Below, one piece after another: positions 6,922-16,382 of a stretch of DNA of 64,000 nucleotides; position 1 is the stretch's first letter, and the number at the start of each line of letters is the position of its first letter. Position numbers and translations under genes: made by a program. This stretch comes from Paenibacillus hemerocallicola (GTDB lineage Bacteria > Bacillota > Bacilli > Paenibacillales > NBRC-103111). The notes under the pieces were generated by a model. That model was not told where the DNA came from. It searched no databases and saw only the letters and a program-made list of their open reading frames with translations. The stretch spans positions 1 through 64,000 of the forward strand of contig NZ_VDCQ01000030.1 of the NCBI RefSeq assembly GCF_006265175.1, given 5' to 3'.

Positions 6922-8349
6922 TTGATCATCAAACATAATTTGCCCGCCATGAATGCCCGATATAAAGCGACGAGAAACAATGAGTCGGTATCGAAGACGC
7001 TGCAGAAGCTGTCTTCCGGTCTAAGAATCACTAACGCGGCGGACGATGCGGCAGGATTGACCATCTCGGAAAAAATGAGAGCCCAAATACGGGGATTGAA
7101 TGCGGCGAGCCGAAATGCCCAGGACGGAATCTCCTTGATCCAGACGGCCGAGGGCGCGCTTGGAAATATCGGCGATAATCTGCAAAGAATAAGAGAGCTG
7201 GCCGTTCAATCCGCCAATGGAACGTTGACGGAACAAGACAGAAGCTATTTGCAACAGGAGGTGGCCGAACTAAAGGAATCTATCGACAAAATCGCGGACA
7301 CGACCGAATTTAACGGCATGAAGCTATTGGACGGATCGTTATCCGTCATTCCCGCGAAGCCGGCTATTCCGGCAGTTCCGCCAATACCCGCGACTCCGAC
7401 GATACCGGCTGTGCCGACCATCCCGGCCGTACCGCCGACACCGGCCATTCCTGCCGTACCCGGTACTCCGGATATCCCTCCGAGCTCCTCTATTGACGTA
7501 ACGACGGGCGGCATGGGAAAAACGATAGCGGACGGAGACATTCCGATCGGCATTTACGGGGCCGTCGTACGTATAAATCCGGACGAATATATTCATAGCG
7601 ATGAAGCGTACGACCTTTACATAGATTGGCTAAACGGCGCACCCGTCGGGTTTAACGTCACTCGAACCCCCAGCGGGCTAATCGTGACTCATACGATTTC
7701 ATCCGGCACCACGTTCAGCGTAAACGGGATCACTTTCGATATAACAAATGCCAGCACGTTCAATATGTCTCCGGGCAACCAACACCAAGGTACCGTGGTG
7801 TTCCATCCGGGCAATAACTCCTTGATACCGGGGATGCCCGGAACCCCGGCCATACCGGCAAGCCCCGGATCGCCTGAAATACCGGGAACGCCGGAAATTC
7901 CCGGGACACCCGAAATACCGGGAACGCCGGAAGTTCCGGCGACACCGGAGCGGGACAATCGATTGTCGTTTCAAATAGGCGCCAATTCCGGCCAGACGAT
8001 GAAAGTAGAACTGGGCGATTACGGTTTGGCGAGCTTGGGTATCGGGACATTGTCCGTGGATCCTGCGGATAAAGCGTTGGAAGCCATTGCGGTTGCAGAT
8101 GAGGCCATAGCGAAAGTAACGGCCGGCAGAAGCAGTTTGGGGGCCAGTCAAAACCGGTTGGAGCATACGATTTCCAATCTGAGCAATTCCGCCGAGCAGC
8201 TCACCGCCGCGGAGTCGAGAATCCGGGATGCGGATATGGCCAAGGAAATGATCGAATACACGAAGCATACCATTTTGGCGCAAGCGGCCCAAGCGATGCT
8301 GACGCAAGCCAATCAGCAGCCGCAGGGAGTATTGCAAATGTTCAAATAG
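6922..8349 (+). CDS. Flagellin with two proline-rich hinges around a variable domain
   Basis: The protein has 475 residues. The TTG at 6922 follows GAGG at eight bases and gives the canonical flagellin N-terminus ([14 protein letters not shown]). Residues 1-140 are the D0/D1 domain ([39 protein letters not shown]). The C-terminus from about 385 is the other half of D0/D1 and ends in [13 protein letters not shown]. Between them are a Pro-rich stretch at about 144-187 (PAIPAVP-type triplets), a domain of about 115 residues at 188-302 that I do not recognise, and a second Pro-rich stretch at about 303-343 (PEIPGT repeats). The gene stands alone, away from other flagellar genes, and no clear SigD promoter was seen. 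Confidence 0.9.
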   Translation: MIIKHNLPAMNARYKATRNNESVSKTLQKLSSGLRITNAADDAAGLTISEKMRAQIRGLNAASRNAQDGISLIQTAEGALGNIGDNLQRIRELAVQSANGTLTEQDRSYLQQEVAELKESIDKIADTTEFNGMKLLDGSLSVIPAKPAIPAVPPIPATPTIPAVPTIPAVPPTPAIPAVPGTPDIPPSSSIDVTTGGMGKTIADGDIPIGIYGAVVRINPDEYIHSDEAYDLYIDWLNGAPVGFNVTRTPSGLIVTHTISSGTTFSVNGITFDITNASTFNMSPGNQHQGTVVFHPGNNSLIPGMPGTPAIPASPGSPEIPGTPEIPGTPEIPGTPEVPATPERDNRLSFQIGANSGQTMKVELGDYGLASLGIGTLSVDPADKALEAIAVADEAIAKVTAGRSSLGASQNRLEHTISNLSNSAEQLTAAESRIRDADMAKEMIEYTKHTILAQAAQAMLTQANQQPQGVLQMFK

Positions 8350-8356
8350 TTTCGCG

Positions 8357-8388
8357 AGCAGACGCTGAGGCGCCTGCTTGTTTTTTTA
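8357..8388 (+). terminator. Flagellin terminator
   Basis: AGCAG-CGC pairs with GCG-CTGCT around TGAG, with one mismatch, followed by TTTTTTT. Confidence 0.8.
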
Positions 8389-8430
8389 TTGAAGGTGTAA
8401 CTTCGATAAAGCGTTAAAGCGAAGTGCGAG

Positions 8431-8677
8431 TTTCCGCCTTGGCCGGTGTTCGCGAGACGCCAATCCGTCAAATAGCGGAACTGGCGTATGTTATGGACCC
8501 GAAAAGCAGCGCAGACCGCACAATAACGGAAAACCATTCCTCTATTCCGCCGTTCACCCCCCATTTTCCCACCGAGAGATCAAAATAGCGGAAGCTTGTG
8601 CCGCTATATTCAGGAGTGCAACGAAATTCGAGACGATAACGGAACACAGCGCCGCTATATACAGGCAACGCGTTGTC
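8431..8677 (+). repeat. 247-bp intergenic repeat, copy A (inverted partner at 10878-11124)
   Basis: This segment is a clear match, in opposite orientation, to 10878-11124. Shared stretches include ATAGCGGAACTGGCGTATGT, ATAACGGAAAACCATTCCTC, GAAACGAAATTCGAGAC or close variants, and CAGGCAACG-GTTGTC. The internal motif ATAGCGGAA or its complement recurs about every 40 bp. No reading frame is conserved. A hairpin (GAGAGGGCTTC paired with GAAGC-CCTCTC) follows at 8705-8732; the rest of the gap to 8946 holds nothing else that I recognise. Confidence 0.75.
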
Positions 8678-8945
8678 TCCTCTATAGCACGGATGCACTT
8701 CATCGAGAGGGCTTCGATCAGAAGCTCCTCTCATGCACATGATTGCTCTCGTTCGCCAGAAACTGAAGATTTCATTAAAAGCTTAAAGTACATGTGGAAT
8801 CCTCGGAGCTGAATAACTGAGGATGAAGCGGCAAAATGCTGTCAACCTTCTCATTTGCATGAATGTTGTAAGCTTGAATTGTCACAAGGTTAATGGAGCC
8901 GGGACTTATCCGGCACGGCACTCCAACTCTATTCAAGGAGGCACT

Positions 8946-9923
8946 ATGGCGACAAGCGAGTATGCAATCGAAGTGCGGCAGTTGAGGAAATCGTTCGGGA
9001 AGGTCGAGGTGCTGAAGGGCGTAAATCTCGGCGTGGAGCGGGGAAGCGTATATGCGGTGCTCGGGCCCAATGGGGCCGGCAAAACGACGACGGTTCGCAT
9101 CCTGTCCACGCTGCTCGTTCCGGACGCCGGAACGGTGCGGGTATTCGGGCATGACGTGGTACGCGAGGCCGACGCGGTTCGAAGCCGGGTCAGTTTGACG
9201 GGGCAATTCGCTTCGGTGGACGAAGGGCTTTCCGGTCGCGATAATCTGGTGATGGTCGCGCGCTTGATGGGTTATGCCTGGAAGACTGCCAATGCGAGGG
9301 CGAATGAGCTGCTTGAAGCGTTTGATCTGACGGAGGCCGCCTACCGTCAGGCCAACACGTATTCGGGGGGAATGCGGCGCCGCTTGGATATTGCGGCCAG
9401 TCTGGTCGTTACGCCGGAACTGCTGTTTCTGGATGAGCCGACAACGGGGCTCGATCCCCGCAGCCGCAATCAAGTGTGGGAGATTGTCCGGACGCTGGTG
9501 GCCCAAGGTACGACCGTATTGCTTACGACGCAATATTTGGAGGAGGCCGATCAGCTAGCCGACCGGATAGCCGTCATCGATCACGGCAAAGTCATAGCCG
9601 AAGGAACCGTCGGGGCGCTGAAAGCTTCGGTCGGGTCGGGGAGTGTTCAGGTGAGGCTGGACAACGCGGAGCAGCGCGGAGAGGCGGAACGGATTTTATC
9701 CCGCACGCTGGGCGCGGGCGTACAGCTCGCTTCCGACCCGGTCGCTTTGTCGGCCCGGGTATCGAATCCCGAGTTGGCTGCAATCGCTTTGGCCGAGCTA
9801 TTCCGGGCCGGAATTCCGACGAACCGTTTCTCGCTCGCGCAGCCCAGCTTGGATGAAGTGTTCCTGGCTTTGACCGGTCGTCCGGCCGTCGAAGAAGCGA
9901 ACGGTGAGGGGGATACGCTATGA
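8946..9923 (+). CDS. ABC transporter ATP-binding protein, DrrA (daunorubicin-resistance) type
   Basis: The protein has 326 residues with an ATG after CAAGGAGG. Walker A is [10 protein letters not shown] at about 40-49, the signature [10 protein letters not shown] at about 140, and Walker B with its catalytic Glu is [12 protein letters not shown], followed by the switch region. The family-typical extension after the ATPase core ([23 protein letters not shown] and a C-terminal domain of about 90 residues ending [11 protein letters not shown]) matches DrrA-like subunits. These power ABC-2 exporters of drugs, lipids or polysaccharide. The stop overlaps the start of the permease gene (ATGA), so the two form an operon. 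The pair is bracketed by inverted copies of a 247-bp repeat. Confidence 0.9.
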   Translation: MATSEYAIEVRQLRKSFGKVEVLKGVNLGVERGSVYAVLGPNGAGKTTTVRILSTLLVPDAGTVRVFGHDVVREADAVRSRVSLTGQFASVDEGLSGRDNLVMVARLMGYAWKTANARANELLEAFDLTEAAYRQANTYSGGMRRRLDIAASLVVTPELLFLDEPTTGLDPRSRNQVWEIVRTLVAQGTTVLLTTQYLEEADQLADRIAVIDHGKVIAEGTVGALKASVGSGSVQVRLDNAEQRGEAERILSRTLGAGVQLASDPVALSARVSNPELAAIALAELFRAGIPTNRFSLAQPSLDEVFLALTGRPAVEEANGEGDTL

Positions 9924-10765
9924 ACGCTACTTCTATGACCCGGACGATCGACGGGCGGAAGCTGAAGCAAGCGTTGTCCGTTCACAGTCGTCCGAAGCGT
10001 CCGAGCGCCTGGTCCGCCACGATGACGTTTGCCTGGAGAATGGTGCAGGGTACAAGGAACAATCTGTTTATGTTTCTGATCGATGCGGTTGTTTTTCCCG
10101 CGCTATTTTTATTGATTTTCACCTTTTTGTTCGGCGGAGCCATCTCCGGCTCGACCGGCCTGTATTTGCAGTTTTTGCTCCCCGGCATGCTGGTCTACAC
10201 GGTGACGACCATGACGGTATACACCGGGGTTACGATCAGCACGGATATTTCGAAGGGCGTATTCAACCGGTTCAAGACGCTTCCGTTCTGGCAACCGGCG
10301 GCTATTATCGGGACGCTGTTGATCGATATCGTCCGGTATGCGGCCGCATTGAGCGCTACTGTCGGGATCGGGATGCTTCTCGGCTTTCGGCCGGAGGCGG
10401 GCTTGCTCGGCGCCTTGCTTGCCTTGTTGACGGTCATTCTGTTCGCCTTTAGCGCGAGCTGGATATTCGCCTGCCTCGGCGTCGTGGTGAAGAAGACCGA
10501 ATCGCTTACGAGCACGAGCTATTTGGTGCTGTACCCGCTTATGTTCACCAGCAACGTATTCGTGGATTCGTCCACGATGCCCGGATGGCTCCGGGGCGTC
10601 GTCGATCTGAATCCGCTCAGCCTGGCTTCGACGGCCGTACGGGGATTGATGCACGGCAACGCCGCGGCCGGCGACATCGTCTGGGCGCTGGCGGGATGCG
10701 CCGTGCTCGTCATCCTGTTCGCACCGCTGACGTTTCATCTGTATCGCCGTAAGGTGCCTCAGTAG
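9920..10765 (+). CDS. ABC-2 type transporter permease, DrrB type
   Basis: The protein has 281 residues. Six hydrophobic segments are visible after a cytosolic N-terminal 40 residues: around 50-72 ([20 protein letters not shown]), 82-106, 130-155, 160-190 ([25 protein letters not shown]), 200-225 and 250-270. This is the usual ABC-2 membrane domain. The motif [15 protein letters not shown] is the conserved cytosolic loop of the family. It is translationally coupled to the ATPase gene, and together they form a two-gene exporter. Substrate is unknown; antibiotic or lipid export is typical. Confidence 0.88.
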   Translation: MNATSMTRTIDGRKLKQALSVHSRPKRPSAWSATMTFAWRMVQGTRNNLFMFLIDAVVFPALFLLIFTFLFGGAISGSTGLYLQFLLPGMLVYTVTTMTVYTGVTISTDISKGVFNRFKTLPFWQPAAIIGTLLIDIVRYAAALSATVGIGMLLGFRPEAGLLGALLALLTVILFAFSASWIFACLGVVVKKTESLTSTSYLVLYPLMFTSNVFVDSSTMPGWLRGVVDLNPLSLASTAVRGLMHGNAAAGDIVWALAGCAVLVILFAPLTFHLYRRKVPQ

Positions 10766-10784
10766 GGGGGCATGCGGTTCACCG

Positions 10785-10829
10785 AAAGCCCGCTGCGTCG
10801 CTGGACGATTGCAGTGAGGCTTTTTTTTC
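10785..10829 (+). terminator. Terminator of the DrrAB-like operon
   Basis: AAAGCC with CTGC pairs with GCAG and GGC, then TTTTTTTT. Confidence 0.7.
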
Positions 10830-10877
10830 TACGACAGCATTATCCGCAAACAAGCTGGGGGCTGCTTCGGTGGGCGT

Positions 10878-11124
10878 GACAACACGTTGCCTGTGTATAG
10901 CGGCACTGGATTCCGTTATTGTCTCGAATTTCGTTTCATTCTTGAATATAGCGGTACAGGCTTCCGTTATATCGATCTCTCGGGTGAAAGTGGAAAGTGA
11001 ACCGCGTATTAGAGGAATGGTTTTCCGTTATTTTGTTGTCGACACTGCTATTCGGTACATAACATACGCCAGTTCCGCTATTATACGGATTCGCGCTCTC
11101 GCTAGCGCCGGCAAGGCGGGAAGC
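10878..11124 (-). repeat. 247-bp intergenic repeat, copy B (inverted relative to copy A)
   Basis: The reverse complement aligns end to end with 8431-8677 at high identity, both copies measuring 247 bp. Together they bracket the two-gene ABC exporter. No transposase or terminal inverted repeat was seen. The next 160 bp (11125-11288) hold nothing that I recognise. Confidence 0.75.
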
Positions 11125-11288
11125 CTTTACTGATCATGCGATGCACGCACTTCTGTATGCGAATTATGCTGTCATAGTTTTTTTAACGTTGCAGGAAGAT
11201 TTCGCTAAGCACAGAGCGAATTGCGAACCTTCTGTACCAAGAATTAACATTGCTTCTGGCCGTCGTGCAGCAAACTGGATTTAGACAG

Positions 11289-11379
11289 GCACCGCACAAA
11301 ATGGGGCGGAAATTCGAAACATAATCACATTTTGCACAGCGGCACCTCCTGCTAAGATTGCGTTAACCCCCGAAGAAAC
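11289..11379 (+). promoter_or_regulatory. Promoter module of the secreted hydrolase gene, duplicated at 18.8 kb
   Basis: The block contains CCGCACAAAATG, GGCGGAAATTCGAAACATAA, TCACA, then -35 TTTTGC (11330-11335), 17 bp, and -10 TAAGAT (11353-11358). The same arrangement with the same spacer length occurs on the minus strand at 18812-18898. Conservation upstream of the -35 suggests an operator. It would give a leader of about 200 bases before the gene at 11567, in which I see no clear structure. Confidence 0.6.
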
Positions 11380-11566
11380 ATCTGGCGAATCGCTCACGAG
11401 CTTGGGAAGGGAGGGTGGTAGTGTGGCTGAATGCCGGCTGAACGAATCGGCGCCTGGATCGCGGCCCGGATAAGCTCACCGAGGGGATACCATGATCGAC
11501 CGGCCTGAAAGGCTGGACGCTTTCCTGCAATCATTTTCATATCGATTCGGATAGGGAGGGTTTCGG

Positions 11567-14500
11567 ATGAGCATGCGCAACAACAGCTTGGGGCTCGTTT
11601 TGCTGCTTTCGGTGTGTCTCGTAGTCCAGTGGTTCGGTTTTGGAGGGAGTAAGGCTTCAGCGGATTTACCTGCAAGCGATGTACTGGTAAACGGCGGTTT
11701 CGAAACGATCGCAAACGGCGTTCCGTCCGGGTGGGTGCCTATCGGTAATACGTGGACCGGCGGTGTGCAGATCGCTTCGGAGGCGGCTCGGACCGGCAGC
11801 TACGGAGTTTCGATTCAGACGAACACGACGAACAATCCATGGATATCGCAAGGGGTTCCCGTGGACGAGGAAGCTACGTATGCGATCACGTCCTGGTTTA
11901 AGGCGATGGGCGTAACCGGCGCGCCCGGCTTCAAGATCGAGTTTTACACGTCGCAGGTGCCATCGCCGCAAACCGCACTGGACGGATATTCGTACCGCAG
12001 TCCCGCTTCCTATCTCGACGGGCAGTGGCATGAGCTGAGTTACGAAGTCAAGGCTCCGGCCGGAGCGAAGTACATGGTTGTTTATTTGCGGCTGTACGGA
12101 ACCGGCAAAGTGTATTTTGACGACGCGGCGGTCGTCAAAACGAAAGATGCGCAGCAAATCGTGCTCACGCCGAATCAGACTTACTACTATCCGGAACTAA
12201 CCTCAGGCAGTATCCATGTCGTGCTAAAGCCGTTGGACGGCCTCTTCGCGGGAAAGAAAACGGACCTTAAGCTCGTTAAGGAAGCCGGGGGGGCGGTCGT
12301 CTTCGCGCAAACCGACATGGCAGCCGCCGCGGAATGGAACGTTCCGTTCCAGCCTTCCGTCATGGAGCTCGGGCAGACGTACGTGCTGTCGGCGGAGCTG
12401 AAAGACGCAGCCGGAGAAATCATTTCGCGCGAGGAGAGGAAGCTTTACCGATGGAACCGTCCGACAATGCTGCCGCAGAACGGTCCCGTCCAAGTCGGCG
12501 GACAACCTTTCTTCCCGATTATCGCCTACCATGCGTACCCGAATGATTTTCCGTATTTGAACCAGATCGGTATCAATACGATCCAAGGCGTCAACACGGC
12601 AAGCGAAGCGACGCTGCAGACACTGCTCGACGCTGCGCATGCGAACGGCCTGAAAGTGCTTCAGACACTGTACTTGAATATGCAGGTCAAGGAAAACTTT
12701 GCGCTGACGGAGCAGATGGTTGCCCGGTTCAAAAGTCATCCCGCCCTGCTGGGCTGGATGATCATGGACGAGCCGACCTATAACGGTATTCCCCAGTCGG
12801 AAATTCTCGAAGCGTACAAACGAATTCATTCGATCGATCCCGATCATCCGACCTATATGGTCGAGTCCGAGCCGTATGCGTACCGCTCCACCGGGCAAGC
12901 GACGGATATACTCGTGACGGACGTATACCCGTACAATGGGACGAATATGCAGCCAATTTCGGCGGTCGGGGAGGGCGTACGCAAGGCGGTGCTCGATACG
13001 GACGGGGTAAAGCCGGTCTGGAGCGTGCTGCAGACGTTCCGTTTCCCCGGCTCGGCTTCGTGGGACTACTTGCCGACGATCGGCCAAGTGCGCAATATGG
13101 CGTACCAATCGATTCTGGCCGGAAGCAAAGGGCTGGCGTATTACTCCATCAACGATCCGGGCTGGAGGATGCAAGATTCGGCGCTGTGGGCGGGGCTGGC
13201 CGCTTTCAAAGACGAGCTGCCGCTGATCGGGGAGCTGGCGGCACAAGGGAGCAAGACGGCCGAACAGATCGGCGAAGCGGTACAGTGGGGAGTTTGGAGC
13301 AAGGGGCAGGAGCAATATGCGATCGCGATCAACGTGACGCAAACGGCGCAGACAGCGGAAATTCCGCTCGCAAACGCAGGCAACCGGGTACGGCTGCTGT
13401 ACGGCGACGAGCCGTCGTCTTGGGAAAGCTGGGACGCGAAGCTGGACGTGAATCTCGGTCCCGAGCAGGCGCTCGTATACCGCATTACGCCATTTATATC
13501 CGAGGTCCAGGCTGCGACCGACACGATGCAGGACGCCGTAGCGCTTTTGCAAAGCAAACATTGGAGGCAAAAAGCAAGCGAGCTCGCCGCTAAGCTGGGC
13601 GATGTGCGGCAAGCCTTGTCCGGGCAAGCTCCGGACGTTAAAGACGTGATGAACAAGGCGGACAAAGCGCTGGATGACACGAGCAAACTGACGTCTTGGG
13701 TTAACGGGCAAACCGACACCGTCCTGGAAGGCAAAAGGCAGGCGCTTCTCGCGCTGCTGAACGGCGCGTACGACCGGGTGGAGCCGATCGCCCAATCGAC
13801 GATCCGCCTCGATTTGCAGCCGCCGCCGGATGTTATGACGCCCGGCGGGCAGGGAGCCGTAAGCGTCCGAATCCGCAACACCGGGGACAAAACGCTCCGT
13901 CCTTGGCTCCGCGTCGATTTGCCGGATGCCTTCGGGCTGCAGCCGATCGAGAGGGAGTTCGGTCCCGTCAAAAGCGGTGCAACCGCTAATGCCTCCGCAG
14001 ATTTCACGGTACCGCCCGCCGTCCCGGCTGGAACTTACAACGTCACGGCATCGGTATATTACGAATACAAGGGCTCGTTGTTCCAAGTTTCGTCCGCCCG
14101 AGAGCTTGAGGTGACACCGCTCTTGCAAGCGAAGCTGTCGCCGATTACGATCGAGGCGGCGAAGGCGGGCACGTATCCGTTTGCCGTCGAGCTGACGAAC
14201 GGCTCCACCGAACCGCTTACGGTGGAGCTGGTCCGAACCGTCCCGAACGGATTGACGGTCGACCTTGCGGCTTTCGCGACTCTCGTCGGGCGGGAGACGA
14301 AGACGGTCCATGGAAGTGTTACGATTCCCGCGACGGTGACGCAAGGCGTCTATACGGTAACGGTGGTGCCGAAGGCAAATGGAGGCAGCTATGCTCCGCT
14401 GCCGCTTACGGTCCGGGCCGAGACGAACCTCGTATACAACAGCGGCTTCGAGATAGCCGGTACGAACGGTCCGGACGGTTGGTTGATGCGAACGGGCGTA

Positions 14501-14878
14501 TGGGATAAGACGACGGCCTACGGCGGATTGGCGTCAGCCAAGCTGAATCCGGACGCGAGCAACAACTGGAACGTGATCAATGCGACCGAGGCCAAAGAAA
14601 TTCCGGTTGTGGCGGGTCGCCAGTATAGGTTGTCCGGCTGGGTGAAGAACGGTTCGACGGCCGGCTCGGTCGCGCTGGGCATCCGGCAAATCGACACGAA
14701 CGGCGTGTCCGTTTTGTACAACTGGACAGAAGCTGCGAGGGGAGGCGACTGGACGAAAGTGCAAGTGAGCTTCACTGCGCTGCCGCAAACGAAACGGGCC
14801 GCCGTCTATTTCAAAGTCGACCAAGGCGTGAACGGTTCGGCATGGGTAGACGATCTGGAAATGCGCGAGCTGCCGTAA
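11567..14878 (+). CDS. Secreted multidomain glycoside-hydrolase-like protein
   Basis: The protein has 1103 residues with an ATG after GGGAGGG. It has a signal peptide at 1-32 ending near KASA. Residues 35-190 form a carbohydrate-binding module of CBM4/9 type (LVNGGFETIANGVPSGW). A linker beta-sandwich follows, then a TIM-barrel-like region at about 300-560 (FFPIIAYHAYPNDFPYLNQI, ALLGWMIMDEPT, ILVTDVYPY, GSKGLAYYSIND). The Glu in MDEP is the likely acid/base by analogy with clan A hydrolases. Residues 740-950 resemble the NEW3 domain found with galactosidases, and 960-1103 form a second binding module (LVYNSGFEIAGTNGPDGW). I could not assign a GH family or substrate. It acts outside the cell on a polysaccharide. 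It shares its promoter module with the segment beyond the AraC gene at 18.8 kb. Confidence 0.8.
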   Translation: MSMRNNSLGLVLLLSVCLVVQWFGFGGSKASADLPASDVLVNGGFETIANGVPSGWVPIGNTWTGGVQIASEAARTGSYGVSIQTNTTNNPWISQGVPVDEEATYAITSWFKAMGVTGAPGFKIEFYTSQVPSPQTALDGYSYRSPASYLDGQWHELSYEVKAPAGAKYMVVYLRLYGTGKVYFDDAAVVKTKDAQQIVLTPNQTYYYPELTSGSIHVVLKPLDGLFAGKKTDLKLVKEAGGAVVFAQTDMAAAAEWNVPFQPSVMELGQTYVLSAELKDAAGEIISREERKLYRWNRPTMLPQNGPVQVGGQPFFPIIAYHAYPNDFPYLNQIGINTIQGVNTASEATLQTLLDAAHANGLKVLQTLYLNMQVKENFALTEQMVARFKSHPALLGWMIMDEPTYNGIPQSEILEAYKRIHSIDPDHPTYMVESEPYAYRSTGQATDILVTDVYPYNGTNMQPISAVGEGVRKAVLDTDGVKPVWSVLQTFRFPGSASWDYLPTIGQVRNMAYQSILAGSKGLAYYSINDPGWRMQDSALWAGLAAFKDELPLIGELAAQGSKTAEQIGEAVQWGVWSKGQEQYAIAINVTQTAQTAEIPLANAGNRVRLLYGDEPSSWESWDAKLDVNLGPEQALVYRITPFISEVQAATDTMQDAVALLQSKHWRQKASELAAKLGDVRQALSGQAPDVKDVMNKADKALDDTSKLTSWVNGQTDTVLEGKRQALLALLNGAYDRVEPIAQSTIRLDLQPPPDVMTPGGQGAVSVRIRNTGDKTLRPWLRVDLPDAFGLQPIEREFGPVKSGATANASADFTVPPAVPAGTYNVTASVYYEYKGSLFQVSSARELEVTPLLQAKLSPITIEAAKAGTYPFAVELTNGSTEPLTVELVRTVPNGLTVDLAAFATLVGRETKTVHGSVTIPATVTQGVYTVTVVPKANGGSYAPLPLTVRAETNLVYNSGFEIAGTNGPDGWLMRTGVWDKTTAYGGLASAKLNPDASNNWNVINATEAKEIPVVAGRQYRLSGWVKNGSTAGSVALGIRQIDTNGVSVLYNWTEAARGGDWTKVQVSFTALPQTKRAAVYFKVDQGVNGSAWVDDLEMRELP

Positions 14879-14929
14879 AGGTCGGCTTGCCGATGCGGCT
14901 TGCGGAATCTGCGCGGCTCGAAGTGAGGA

Positions 14930-15130
14930 GCATCGCCAGCTCTTTGGATACGGTCGCCAAAGACCGTTAAAGCTCCACAGTACGAGTTTCACAATGGTTA
15001 CGGACATTAATGGCCGTCAGACTCGAAAATCATGGTTTTTTTTCTGGTTTTCCTTCCTAATGGTCATCAATAACCGTTGGAAAACCGAAATCGGTGTAAA
15101 TTAACTCTACCGGTCATTTGTGTCCGCTAA
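14930..15130. repeat. Intergenic region with repeated AATGGTC / GACCGTTA motifs
   Basis: Variants of GACCGTTA, AATGGTTACGGACATTAATGG, AATGGTCATCAATAACCGTT and CCGGTCATTT recur about every 40-50 bp in both orientations. The pattern resembles the ATAGCGGAA arrays elsewhere in the window but uses a different core. There is no reading frame or terminator in it. Confidence 0.4.
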
Positions 15131-15234
15131 CTACATGTATTTAGCTCGCCCAACTCGTTTATCCATCATGGGATGTCCGAATCTTGATCATGGGAGGCTA
15201 ACAGGGGTTCGCTCACCGACAGTCTCCTAGAAAT

Positions 15235-15268
15235 AAAAAACCGCGATCCCGAAGGACCGCGGTTTTCG
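15235..15268 (-). terminator. Terminator of the dioxygenase/binding-protein operon
   Basis: AAAACCGCG pairs with CGCGGTTTT; on the minus strand the stem is followed by TTTTTTATTT. It ends transcription that enters from the genes at 17720-15458. Confidence 0.75.
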
Positions 15269-15457
15269 TTCTATGGAGCGTAGGGGGATATGGAAATCCT
15301 GATTGAACCGTCCGGAGGAGTAGAATCGACGAAGCAGATCGCAGCGGTAGTTGCAGACGCCGTGCTCGTTCGCTGCGCTCCCTCCGCACGGTCAGAGCCC
15401 CGCTTCCGGGACGTCCCTTTTTCTGGGCTATCAGGTAGATGAAGTGCAGCTTCTGGC

Positions 15458-16342
15458 TCAAGCTTGCGAAGTCGGGCTCGAACGCCATGATCCGTCAAAA
15501 CCGGTATACCCTTCCACTAGGTGTCTCCTCTCGGAAGAACAAGCTTCTATAAAACGGCGCGCAGATTCGGTCACAGGCCAGCGCGGGCCTAGCTCGCAAG
15601 CCGAGGAACGGAAGCTGAGTCCGCAGCTTAACCGGGCTTCCGCACCTCGATGAGCATATACGCCATGATAGGTGCGCTCGGCAAATATGACGAGGTCTCC
15701 CGGTTCGGTTACAACCGGAAGCATGCCCGGCACATCCATGCCGCAATAGGGAACCGGCTCCGTCCCGGTTGGGTAAAACGACTTGCGTCCCGGTGTAAAT
15801 TCAAATCCGACGGGTCCGGACCAATCGTCAGTATGAGAATCCGGCACGATCGCCAGACCGCCGTTCTGCGGGGTGCTGCCCGTCAAATAAAACCAGAGCG
15901 AAGGGGCGCCGCTGTTGTTTAATACGGCATTTGCCCCATAAGGATGCTCGAGCGGGTCCCAATCCGTATGCCAGGCATGTACTCCCGACTTCGCCGCATC
16001 CCCCGCGGCACCCGGCTTCTTATAGATGCCCGCGCTTCGATTCAACGTGATCGGCTTATTGCCGTTAAGGAAGCCTGCAAGGAGCATGAGCGGTTCGTAG
16101 GCCAGCAGTTCGGCCATTACCGGGCCTTTCTCGATAAAAGACGGATCGGTAATGGACAACGTGGTATCGTCTTGAAACATAGGCCCGATTACCCGGCGCA
16201 CTTCGTCCTTTAACCGCTCTACAGTGTGGCGGGACAACATTTGTTTGACGATCGCAAAGCCGTGCTTTTCCTTGCAGTCCCGAATGTTTTGCAGCTCGCT
16301 TGGCTCAAATTCATATCGATACGAAAGCTGTATATTCTCCAT
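15458..16342 (-). CDS. Phytanoyl-CoA dioxygenase (PhyH) family protein
   Basis: The protein has 294 residues. It is an Fe(II)/2-oxoglutarate-dependent oxygenase by motif: the HxD pair lies in HAWHTDWDP, the distal His is in TYHGVYAHRG, and the following R of GAEARLSCGLSFR would bind 2-oxoglutarate. The double-stranded beta-helix framing (LWFYLTG, GGLAIVPDSH, GDLVIFAERTYHG) is typical of PhyH-like enzymes, which hydroxylate small molecules. It sits 40 bp after a sugar-binding lipoprotein gene on the same strand and shares its terminator, so it probably modifies or breaks down the imported compound. The substrate cannot be told from sequence. Confidence 0.82.
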   Translation of the reverse strand: MENIQLSYRYEFEPSELQNIRDCKEKHGFAIVKQMLSRHTVERLKDEVRRVIGPMFQDDTTLSITDPSFIEKGPVMAELLAYEPLMLLAGFLNGNKPITLNRSAGIYKKPGAAGDAAKSGVHAWHTDWDPLEHPYGANAVLNNSGAPSLWFYLTGSTPQNGGLAIVPDSHTDDWSGPVGFEFTPGRKSFYPTGTEPVPYCGMDVPGMLPVVTEPGDLVIFAERTYHGVYAHRGAEARLSCGLSFRSSACELGPRWPVTESARRFIEACSSERRHLVEGYTGFDGSWRSSPTSQA

Positions 16343-16382
16343 CCGAAAACACTCCTTTAAATTTCTATATTGAAATGAACGG

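Noticed and set aside
7339-8337. Long minus-strand reading frames inside the flagellin gene
   Set aside because: They mirror the repetitive Pro/Gly codons of flagellin; no ribosome binding sites or family motifs were found.
12224-14344. A minus-strand reading frame of 706 codons opposite the secreted hydrolase
   Set aside because: It is rich in Arg, His and Gln as expected for the antisense of a GC-rich gene, with no motifs. The plus-strand frame has a signal peptide and recognisable domains.
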